Assembly: GCF_003253565.1 (NCBI RefSeq)
Contig: NZ_QKUF01000001.1
Coordinates: 141,857 to 205,856 of the forward strand
Direction: 5' to 3'
DNA: 64,000 nucleotides
Origin: Thermosporothrix hazakensis
GTDB taxonomy: Bacteria > Chloroflexota > Ktedonobacteria > Ktedonobacterales > Ktedonobacteraceae
Part shown: one piece after another, positions 33,608 to 41,015 of the stretch
Numbering within the stretch: position 1 is the stretch's first letter
Layout of the letters: each line of letters opens with the position of its first letter
Translations under genes and position numbers: made by a program
Notes under the pieces: generated by a model
Told to the model about the DNA's origin: nothing
The model's database searches: none
The model's input: only the letters and a program-made list of their open reading frames with translations

Positions 33608-35479
33608 TTAGAGCCGGTTGAGCATTGCTTTGACCGCCAGCACGATATGATGCGCACTGATACCGGCATCTTCGATCAGTTCAGCCGGTGTACCGGAACC
33701 GGGCATTGAATGTACAGCCAGCTTGGCAATCTGTGGGAACTGCCCCACGCTCTGGGTAAAAACCTCGGTCACCGCGTCACCAAGACCACCCTCAGGCCAG
33801 TGATCCTCAACCGTGATAATCTTGCCGACCGCCTGTGAGGCCGCCAGAACGGTTTCGTTATCAATCGGCTTAACCGAGTAGGCATCGATGACACGAATGG
33901 TGATGCCCTCACTACGTAGCTGATCATACGCCTGAAGCGCCTCATGCACCGTAATGCCGGCTGCAATCACCGCGACCTGATCGGCATCCGACTCACGTAA
34001 CACCTTACTGCCACCAACGCTGAAGGTCTCATCGGGTGCATAGATCGTCGGGAGCGCAGCCCGGGTCGTGCGCATATAGACGACGCCGTCATGCTTTGTC
34101 ATTTCCGCGGCCAGTTGTGCCGTCTGATTCGGGTCACAGGGATACAGCACCGTGCTGCCGAAGACGGCGCGCATCATTGCCAGATCTTCCAGTGCCATCT
34201 GAGATGGGCCATCTTCACCGATCGAGACACCGGCATGCGAGCCACACAGGCGGATATTCGCCCGGGAGATCGCCGCCATACGGATGAAGTCATAGGCCCG
34301 CGTGAGGAAGGCCGCGAAGGTCGAAGCAAAGGGGATATAGCCGCGCACACTCAGGCCAACCGCCGCCGCGATCATCTGCTGCTCAGCAATGTACTGCTCA
34401 AAGTAGCGGTTCGGGAAGGCCTTCGCGAACTCCTCGGCATAGGTTGAATTGCTGACTTCACCATCAAGGGCCACAAGCTGCGGTACAGCCTCTCCAAGCG
34501 CCTTCAAGGCATCGCCATACGCCTTACGGGTCGCAACCTTATCCTTGTTCACCTCATAGGTAGGCAGCTCAATCGGTTGGCCCTCCGGGAGTCTGACCGG
34601 CTGCTTGTCTTCCGGCTTCTGCACCGTATACACCTTGCTGCGTGACGAAGTTGCCAGTTCTTCCAGCGCCTTCTCTTCCTTGTCGCTGCTCAACGCCTTT
34701 CCGTGCCAGCCGCCAACATCCTCAAGGAAGGAGACACCTTTCCCCTTGACCGTACGCGCAATGATCAAGGTCGGGACATTCGTCACCTGCACCGCTTCGG
34801 CATACGCACGGTTAATTTCCTCGTAGTTATGCCCATCAATCACAATGGTATGCCAGCCGAAGGCCTTCGCACGGGCTTCATAGGCACTTGTATCCCACTG
34901 CAACATAGTCGGGCCACGTTGACCCAGACGGTTACAGTCAAGAATCGCGATCATGTTATCGAGTTTGTAGAAGGACGCGTGCTCAAAAGCCTCCCAGATC
35001 GAGCCCTCAGCCGTTTCACTGTCGCCGAGCAACACCCAGACCTTATAGGGCAGTTTATCGAGATATTTGCCCGCCAGCGCGATACCAACCCCGATCGGCA
35101 GCCCCTGACCAAGCGAGCCTGTCGCAACATCAACCCAGGGCAGAACAGGAGTCGGGTGACCTTCAAGGCGACTCCCGAACTTACGCAACGTCATCAGTTC
35201 GTCGTCGGTAATCGCCCCAGCCGCCTTATACATCGAGTACAGCAGCGGCGAAGCATGCCCCTTAGAAAAGATGAGGTGGTCATTGTTCGGGTGCTTCGGA
35301 TTGTCGAAATCATAATGCAGGTAATCCGTCATCAGCACTGCCATCAAATCCGCCGCGGACATCGAAGACGTGGGATGTCCGGATCCCGCCGCGGTCGTGC
35401 AGCGAATGCTATCAATCCGCAACTGTTGTGCAAGATTCGTCCATTGCTGAACTTTCTCAGATGTTTGAGCCGTTGTCAT
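33608..35479 (-). CDS. tkt: Transketolase
   Basis: A 623-residue thiamine diphosphate enzyme of the shorter, animal-like transketolase length. SGHPTSSMSAADL is the N-terminal signature, GDSETAEGSIWEAFE to NRLGQRG is the ThDP/Mg site (GDS instead of the usual GDG), and the pyrimidine domain carries FEQYIAEQQMIAAAVG with the catalytic Glu. It moves two-carbon ketol units between sugar phosphates in the pentose phosphate pathway. It is transcribed alone, with a strong terminator. The identification is secure; no partner transaldolase is in the window. Confidence 0.93.
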   Translation of the reverse strand: MTTAQTSEKVQQWTNLAQQLRIDSIRCTTAAGSGHPTSSMSAADLMAVLMTDYLHYDFDNPKHPNNDHLIFSKGHASPLLYSMYKAAGAITDDELMTLRKFGSRLEGHPTPVLPWVDVATGSLGQGLPIGVGIALAGKYLDKLPYKVWVLLGDSETAEGSIWEAFEHASFYKLDNMIAILDCNRLGQRGPTMLQWDTSAYEARAKAFGWHTIVIDGHNYEEINRAYAEAVQVTNVPTLIIARTVKGKGVSFLEDVGGWHGKALSSDKEEKALEELATSSRSKVYTVQKPEDKQPVRLPEGQPIELPTYEVNKDKVATRKAYGDALKALGEAVPQLVALDGEVSNSTYAEEFAKAFPNRYFEQYIAEQQMIAAAVGLSVRGYIPFASTFAAFLTRAYDFIRMAAISRANIRLCGSHAGVSIGEDGPSQMALEDLAMMRAVFGSTVLYPCDPNQTAQLAAEMTKHDGVVYMRTTRAALPTIYAPDETFSVGGSKVLRESDADQVAVIAAGITVHEALQAYDQLRSEGITIRVIDAYSVKPIDNETVLAASQAVGKIITVEDHWPEGGLGDAVTEVFTQSVGQFPQIAKLAVHSMPGSGTPAELIEDAGISAHHIVLAVKAMLNRL

Positions 35480-35797
35480 ACTTACTCCTCATCTTTTTGA
35501 TTCTCAATGGTGACTTTTTCAGCCGCCACAACCATACATCAGGTGAAAATAGACCCGTGCCGTTTCGCCCGCCTGAGAGCTTATTCAAACAGAGAAAAAC
35601 AGGCATCTCTCTTCAGTATAGGTCAAAACACAATTTTTCACCATGCAAAAACGCTGCTCTCAGGCAACCTCTCTACTAAGGCACGATACACGGCCACAAA
35701 AAGCGACACATCAACGGCTTGACTTTTGGCTTGAACATCTGTACCATATCAGTACTCTAAAGCGCTTCATTCTCCCATAGAACAGGAGTCACTTCCA
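35480..35797. promoter_or_regulatory. Divergent spacer between transketolase and DinB-like gene
   Basis: This 318-base spacer carries the promoter at 35719-35747 for the rightward gene, listed separately. The leftward transketolase promoter was not identified with confidence. No coding content is seen in it. Confidence 0.4.
35719..35747 (+). promoter_or_regulatory. Sigma-70-type promoter for the DinB-like gene
   Basis: TTGACT (35719-35724) and TACCAT (35742-35747) with a 17-base spacer, 51 bases before the TTG start codon. Confidence 0.55.
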
Positions 35798-36277
35798 TTG
35801 AATACGCTTTCCGAAACGCTCGCTATCCTGAAAGCAAACAGGCAACAACATCAGGCGATGAAAGCACATCTCACCCCTGCGGACTGGCAAAAGCCAATCT
35901 CCCCTGAAGGCTGGTCGGGAAAAGATTACCTGGCCCACATTGCCCATTGGGACGGCCTCGCGCTTCAGTGCATTCACGCCCGACTGGCAGAAGCGCCCGC
36001 TCCGGTGTTTCCCTTTATCGCCTCCGATGAGCAAAACGAGCGCTGGCGTATCGAAGATAGCTCAAAACCACTGGATACAGTTCACGCCTGGCTTGGTGGC
36101 ACCTTCGACACCTATCAGCGCGTGCTCACAGAGCATGATGAGGAAGCACTTCAGCAACAGCTCGGTATGCCCTGGAATGCCAGCGCGCAACATACGATTA
36201 TCTGGCTGATCGAGCATATGGCCAAACACGAAAAAGAGCATCTCAGCTACATTGAAAGCTTCTTCCCGGCAGAATAA
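35798..36277 (+). CDS. DinB/ClbS-like four-helix-bundle protein
   Basis: A 159-residue protein with the DinB-superfamily pattern: an N-terminal helix, WSGKDYLAHIAHWD with the first metal-binding His, and IEHMAKHEKEHLSYIE with the second and third histidines near the C-terminus. Members bind a divalent metal and act in thiol-dependent detoxification or as uncharacterised stress proteins; the ClbS/DfsB-type length fits. The start is TTG 35798, with AGGAG 9 bases upstream. Its function is not deducible further. Confidence 0.75.
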   Translation: MNTLSETLAILKANRQQHQAMKAHLTPADWQKPISPEGWSGKDYLAHIAHWDGLALQCIHARLAEAPAPVFPFIASDEQNERWRIEDSSKPLDTVHAWLGGTFDTYQRVLTEHDEEALQQQLGMPWNASAQHTIIWLIEHMAKHEKEHLSYIESFFPAE

Positions 36278-36300
36278 AAATCACCGGCGAGTACTGTTTT

Positions 36301-37005
36301 TCAGGAAATAACGGTGCCAGTAAAGGGCTCGTTATCCAGCGCCTTCTCAACATTGGCAAGCTGGAGTCCATTGAGGTAAATCACTCTAAGGGAGAGTTCA
36401 GAGGCTAACTTTGAAGCAATGGGATCGAAGGGAGCATTCGCGCCTGGTTCCCAGGTATCACCGACAATCGCTCGATAATCAGCCCAGGAAATGCGCTCAA
36501 TTGGCTTTGCATCTGACTCTGTACGAGGATCTTTATCATAAATAAAGTCCGTATTGCTCATCTTGACGATCGTCTTGATATGATAGTCCTGCGCGAGCAC
36601 AGCCGCCACATAATCAGTTGACCAGCCGGGCCGCCAGCCTGCCGCGATCACCACCGGCTTCTCTGGCTTGTGGATATAGCTATAATCTTTGATGATCGCC
36701 GGATGTGCGATATCACGAAAAATAGTGCGAAAAAGGTGCGCGTTCAGGCGCGTCGCATGGACCCCGAGCCAGTCGAGGTCATCAGAGGCCAGTTCATGCC
36801 CGGTAATCTCCGCCCCGGCATCGCGATAATGGCGTGCCAGCCGACCGCCACCTACAAACAAAAAGAAACGCCTTCCTCGCTCGGTCACCTGCCGACGAAT
36901 GAAGGCGTTGAACTCTTTCAGGAATGGAACATTGATGCCGCCATCAGGGACGATCAATGAGCCACCCAACTTGATCACATGCGCTTCAGGTCGATTCTGC
37001 GTCAT
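36301..37005 (-). CDS. Amino acid kinase family protein, UMP-kinase-like
   Basis: About 234 residues with the amino-acid-kinase fold: HVIKLGGSLI at the N-terminus binds phosphate, FLFVGGGRLARHYRDAG follows, and IVKMSNTDFIYDKDPR is the ATP-site segment with Asp. Length and motifs resemble archaeal-type UMP kinases rather than the bacterial PyrH, which is usually encoded next to tsf and frr. Here it is isolated, so it may be a second kinase for another nucleotide or carboxylate. Start ATG 37005 lies inside a GA-rich site; ATG 37023 is an alternative. Confidence 0.7.
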   Translation of the reverse strand: MTQNRPEAHVIKLGGSLIVPDGGINVPFLKEFNAFIRRQVTERGRRFFLFVGGGRLARHYRDAGAEITGHELASDDLDWLGVHATRLNAHLFRTIFRDIAHPAIIKDYSYIHKPEKPVVIAAGWRPGWSTDYVAAVLAQDYHIKTIVKMSNTDFIYDKDPRTESDAKPIERISWADYRAIVGDTWEPGANAPFDPIASKLASELSLRVIYLNGLQLANVEKALDNEPFTGTVIS

Positions 37006-37111
37006 TCTCTCTCTATTCCTCATTCTTGCAGTCGGGTATTTCTCTTGTTCGGGTGATTATAACATATCTCATCGCGAAAAGAAGCAAATTCGTGACACAG
37101 AAAGGGTCCAT

Positions 37112-37140
37112 TTGATCCGGAAGAGATTTCTCCGTTTATA
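37112..37140 (+). promoter_or_regulatory. Possible promoter of the riboswitch-terC transcript
   Basis: TTGATC (37112-37117) and TTTATA (37135-37140) are spaced by 17 bases, about 65 bases before the aptamer. The -10 match is weak, so this is tentative. Confidence 0.3.
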
Positions 37141-37203
37141 CCGTAAAGGGCCATTCTTTGATGGTCCAGCGAGTGTATGAAAAAGCTCACTCGTACCACT
37201 ACC

Positions 37204-37353
37204 GGGTGGGGAGTAGCTGACCCTTTGCCGCAAAGGGGTGAACTGGTCGTCAGGACAGAGAAGCGTTTCTCTCGGCCATTCACTGATGCGAGAACCGTGC
37301 ATTAGCAGCAAGACCACCACGACACTGGATACCTCCATGCCGTGATGGTTTTT
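37204..37353 (+). ncRNA. Manganese riboswitch (yybP-ykoY) with expression platform
   Basis: The 5' side has GGGGAGTAGC at 37208-37217 and the 3' side GCAAGACC at 37308-37315, the two conserved loop/junction sequences of the yybP-ykoY family, which binds Mn2+. The closing helix P1 can form from GGTGG (37205-37209) with CCACC (37314-37318). The same CCACC is the 5' arm of a terminator hairpin ending in five T at 37353, so ligand-stabilised P1 should block termination and switch terC on. The 90-base middle carries the variable arms. This was recognised by motif, not by covariance search. Confidence 0.85.
37314..37353 (+). terminator. Riboswitch-controlled terminator
   Basis: CCACCACG (37314-37321) pairs with CGTGATGG (37341-37348) with one mismatch, followed by TTTTT (37349-37353). 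Its 5' arm overlaps the P1 strand of the aptamer, which makes the two structures mutually exclusive. Confidence 0.75.
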
Positions 37354-37400
37354 GCTCAATGAAGGGCCTCACGGTGGGGATGGAATGGAAAGGAGTTTGC

Positions 37401-38372
37401 GTGTTCTCGCAAATGACCTGGATCTGGATTGGATTCCACATCTTTGTACTGATTATGCTTGCCCTTGACCTGGGAGTCTTTCAGCGGAAGTCGCACGCTG
37501 TCTCGGTCAAAGAGGGCCTTATCTGGAGTGGCGTATGGATAGCGCTTGCACTCCTGTTTAACCTGGGCCTGTACTTCTGGCGCGGGAGCGAAGCAGCCAT
37601 CCAGTTCTTTACTGGCTACCTGATCGAAAAATCACTGAGCGTGGACAATATCTTTGTCTTTGTGCTCATCTTTAGCGCATTTCAGGTTCCAGCCAGGTAT
37701 CAGCATAAAGTGCTTTTCTGGGGCGTTCTGGGTGCGCTTGTCATGCGCGGCATCCTGATCGGCGTCGGAACAGCGCTCTTGCACCAGTTCCACTGGATCA
37801 TCTACATCTTTGGTGCGTTCCTGATCTTTACCGGGATCAGAATGGCGCTCCAACGGGAGGAAGACAACGTTCACCCGGAGAAAAACCCGATTCTAAAACT
37901 GGTACGCAAGATCTTCCCTGTCACCGAAAACTACGTAGAAGGGAAGTTCATTGTCAAGCAAAGCGGGAAATGGCTGATTACACCGCTGCTCCTGGTACTG
38001 GTCTTCGTCGAGACAACGGATCTGATCTTTGCCGTTGACTCGATTCCGGCGATCTTTGCCGTCACCTTAGACCCCTTTATCGTCTACACCTCGAACATCT
38101 TCGCCATTCTTGGTCTGCGTTCCCTGTACTTTGTCCTGGCTGGCGTGGTCGATAAGTTCCATTACCTTAAACTCGGCCTCTCGGTCATTCTGGTGTACGT
38201 TGGACTGAAGATGGTGTTGATCGATATATTCCACATACCAACGCTCCTTTCGCTCGGCGTCATCGCGTTGATTCTCTGTGGCGCAATCGTGGCCTCACTG
38301 ATTCGCGACAAACGCTTGCAGCAGAAACAGCAAGATAAGCATGAGGAAGAGAAGGTTGAGGTAAAGAGCTAA
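37401..38372 (+). CDS. terC: TerC-family integral membrane protein (likely Mn2+ exporter)
   Basis: A 323-residue protein with about 7-9 membrane helices. TerC signatures are clear: DLGVFQRK near residue 25, EKSLSVDNIFVFVLIF with the acidic metal-path residues, and VFVETTDLIFAVDSIPAIFAVTLDPFIVYTSNIFAILGLRSLYF. TerC/Alx proteins export manganese or metallate proteins during secretion. The start is GTG 37401, since AAGGAG lies 5 bases before it; the upstream ATG at 37359 lies 6 bases past the riboswitch terminator and has no site. The Mn riboswitch immediately upstream supports a manganese efflux role. The C-terminal tail is highly charged (KQQDKHEEEKVEVK). Confidence 0.92.
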   Translation: MFSQMTWIWIGFHIFVLIMLALDLGVFQRKSHAVSVKEGLIWSGVWIALALLFNLGLYFWRGSEAAIQFFTGYLIEKSLSVDNIFVFVLIFSAFQVPARYQHKVLFWGVLGALVMRGILIGVGTALLHQFHWIIYIFGAFLIFTGIRMALQREEDNVHPEKNPILKLVRKIFPVTENYVEGKFIVKQSGKWLITPLLLVLVFVETTDLIFAVDSIPAIFAVTLDPFIVYTSNIFAILGLRSLYFVLAGVVDKFHYLKLGLSVILVYVGLKMVLIDIFHIPTLLSLGVIALILCGAIVASLIRDKRLQQKQQDKHEEEKVEVKS

Positions 38373-38382
38373 GGACAACAAG

Positions 38383-38414
38383 GAGGTCACAGAGCGCTTC
38401 TGTGGCCTCTCTTT
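38383..38414 (+). terminator. Intrinsic terminator after terC
   Basis: GAGGTCACAGA (38383-38393) pairs with TCTGTGGCCTC (38399-38409) with one wobble, followed by the T-rich TCTTT. Confidence 0.7.
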
Positions 38415-38505
38415 CGTATTCAATCGCTGCATCATGTATACTATGAAGAGATACCAGAAAGAACAGGGACGCATTCGACGCTCCCGAGAGCAGGCGTGAA
38501 ATTGC

Positions 38506-40923
38506 ATGCAGCACAAACGAACAGTGATACAGGTGGCGCATCAGCTTCCGAGCGAGCACGATACACAATATAACGAAAAGCAGAAAGAAAAGGTTGCTCG
38601 CCGTTTCTATGCCCTCTTTCAACACGAATATCGAGCCTTGCGTTCACAGGTCACAGGGGGAGCCTCCCCTGAAGAAGAGGAGCGCTTCACGATACGCCTC
38701 ACGCTGCGCCTGCTCTTCCTTGCTTTCTTGCAACACAACGGCTGGCTCCAGCCAGATTTGACCGCCGGTCACACACCCGCTCATGTCGAATGTCTGCTTG
38801 CTCGCCTCTCGCCGGGACTCCTCGAACCGCAGTCTCTCCGCCGGCATCCGCACGTTCCGGATGTCGCAATTGAGCGCCTGTTTGCCTTTCTCAGTTGCTA
38901 TCAATGGAAGCTTTATGAGCAGGTTCAAGGAAGCGAGCAGGTCCTGACGCCCGAGATCATCGGCTACATCTTTGAGAAAACCAGCCGGCAGAAACACACC
39001 GGGACCTACTATACGGGTGCGGACATCACACACTATATCAGCAGCAATACCATCGTGCCCTATCTGCTGGAACAGCTTCAGCGCCAGTATCCGGCGACGC
39101 TACACGAAATACGGCGACTGCTTCGCTGCCAGCCCAATCGGTATATTCAACCGGCCGTACAGTATGAAGACCTGTTGCCCACTGAAACCCCAGATGAGTT
39201 CGAGCGCCGCCGGAGTCGCTATCAGGCGCTGTTGCACATGCTGGAAACAGAGGCCATTACCGAGATCCACCAGGGCATTACACACCGGCTCAATCTTCAG
39301 CGCCTGGCACAGGATGTCATCGCAACCACACATGATATCACATGCGTCCATATATGCTACGCGATCCTGCGCAGCATGACGATTCTTGATCCCACCTGTG
39401 GCTCGGGCGCGTTTCTGCTCGCGGCGCTGCATATCCTTCAACCGCTCTATCGCTGTTGCCTGCATCGGTTGATGGAGCAGCCCGAAGACATCTCGCTCCC
39501 TGAATCGGACACCATTGAGGTCTTTATCCTCAAGGAGATCCTGCAAAACAACCTGTATGGCGTCGATCTGATGCCCGAGGCAGTCGAGATCTGCAAGCAG
39601 CGGCTCTTTCTTTGCCTGCTTGCCGCCTATCCGCATCCGAGCGAGCCGGGCCCGCTTCAGTGGCATATTCGTACCGGAAATGCTCTGGTTGGCTACTTGC
39701 ACGCCAGCCAGACCGATACAGCGGTGCTTGACCATGCTCTCGCCAGGGCATATGGGCTTGCCACCGACAACCCGCAGGACTTTGAACACTGGAAAGAGAC
39801 ACATAGCCCGTTCCACTGGGCCGCTGAATTCCCCACGGTTATGCAGCGCGGCGGCTTTGATGTGTTGATCGGTAACCCGCCCTACGTTGAGTATAGCCAG
39901 ATTCGTGAGCGCTATAGCCTGCTTGAAGGCGCGGGCGAACAATGTGGCAACCTCTATGCCGCCGTCCTTGAGCGGGCGCTTCAGCTCAGCCGTCAACAGG
40001 TCAGTTATCTTGGCTTCCTCGTCCCATTGAGCATCTGTGGAAGCCAGCGCTTCCAACGCCTGCGCACCCTGCTTCGACAGCAGACCGCCCGTCACTGGTT
40101 TGCCAACTTTGAAATCTTTCCCTGTCGCCTCTTTCAGGAAGCCTATCAGCGGCTCTCGTTCTTTCTGGCACAACACGGCAGTGCGGCTAGCCCCCAGACC
40201 TATGTGACCAAGATCCTCCGCTGGTATGCCGCCGAAAGGCCCCACCTGCTGGATCTCCTGCACTATACAGCGGTCAGCATCCCCTTGCTCAACGACAGCG
40301 TACCCAAACTGGCCGCGCCACAGCATCAGCGTATCCTGCAAAAGCTGTTGCAAGAGACAGAGACACAACCGCTTGATCTCTCTCTCGTGCCCGGGCCAAC
40401 ATCACACTTCATCTACTACCAGGAAGCTACCAACTACTGGACAAAAGCCGTCCGGCATATTCCATACTATAAGAAAAATGGTGCCCTGATGGAGCCACCA
40501 CATGGGCGCTTTCTCTATTTTGCTGAGGAAGCAAGCGCATGGGCAATCATGGCCCTGCTGAACAGCGCACTCTTCTATCTCTGGTTCGCCACCTTCTCGG
40601 ATGGCTTTCACCTCTCCCACTATCTGGTACAGCGCTTTCCACTCCATCGCTCCCTGCTTCAGCAGCCCGAGCTTCTACGGCTGGCACAACAGCTTGAACA
40701 GGAGCTGATGCAGCACGCCCGGATCAGCACACGCAACACCCATGAGAACGCTCAGCATACAAACAAAGGACTCTCAATCGAGCTGGCCGAGTATCGCCCC
40801 GCCTGTTGCAGGCCGCTCCTCGAGCGCATAGATAACGTTCTGGCCGAGACCTACCAGCTCGACAGCGAAGAGCTGGCTTTTGTCCTCGGCTATGACCAGA
40901 AATATCGAATGGGCCGCGGGTAA
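38506..40923 (+). CDS. Eco57I-type adenine-N6 DNA methyltransferase, first of tandem pair
   Basis: An 805-residue protein. A helical N-terminal region (residues 20-290) contains LLFLAFLQHNGWLQ. The SAM-binding motif DPTCGSGAFLLAAL begins at Asp295, and the adenine-methylase catalytic motif NPPY begins at Asn457. A C-terminal TaqI-like target-recognition region follows (to about 780). No PD-ExK nuclease motif is visible, so it is either a lone methylase or a type IIG/BREX-PglX-like enzyme with a divergent nuclease. The ATG has only a weak ribosome binding site. A paralogue follows on the same strand about 90 bases downstream. Confidence 0.82.
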   Translation: MQHKRTVIQVAHQLPSEHDTQYNEKQKEKVARRFYALFQHEYRALRSQVTGGASPEEEERFTIRLTLRLLFLAFLQHNGWLQPDLTAGHTPAHVECLLARLSPGLLEPQSLRRHPHVPDVAIERLFAFLSCYQWKLYEQVQGSEQVLTPEIIGYIFEKTSRQKHTGTYYTGADITHYISSNTIVPYLLEQLQRQYPATLHEIRRLLRCQPNRYIQPAVQYEDLLPTETPDEFERRRSRYQALLHMLETEAITEIHQGITHRLNLQRLAQDVIATTHDITCVHICYAILRSMTILDPTCGSGAFLLAALHILQPLYRCCLHRLMEQPEDISLPESDTIEVFILKEILQNNLYGVDLMPEAVEICKQRLFLCLLAAYPHPSEPGPLQWHIRTGNALVGYLHASQTDTAVLDHALARAYGLATDNPQDFEHWKETHSPFHWAAEFPTVMQRGGFDVLIGNPPYVEYSQIRERYSLLEGAGEQCGNLYAAVLERALQLSRQQVSYLGFLVPLSICGSQRFQRLRTLLRQQTARHWFANFEIFPCRLFQEAYQRLSFFLAQHGSAASPQTYVTKILRWYAAERPHLLDLLHYTAVSIPLLNDSVPKLAAPQHQRILQKLLQETETQPLDLSLVPGPTSHFIYYQEATNYWTKAVRHIPYYKKNGALMEPPHGRFLYFAEEASAWAIMALLNSALFYLWFATFSDGFHLSHYLVQRFPLHRSLLQQPELLRLAQQLEQELMQHARISTRNTHENAQHTNKGLSIELAEYRPACCRPLLERIDNVLAETYQLDSEELAFVLGYDQKYRMGRG

Positions 40924-41015
40924 ACACATCTTTACAAAAGCCCCCCTGAACGCTTATGATGAACACGTGCAATACCGCTACATACTGCCATAAGAGCAGC
41001 AATCAACCAGGATAC

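Noticed and set aside
39100..40368. 422-codon minus-strand open frame
   Set aside because: It lies antisense inside the first methyltransferase gene, whose motifs are intact, and it has no recognisable domain.
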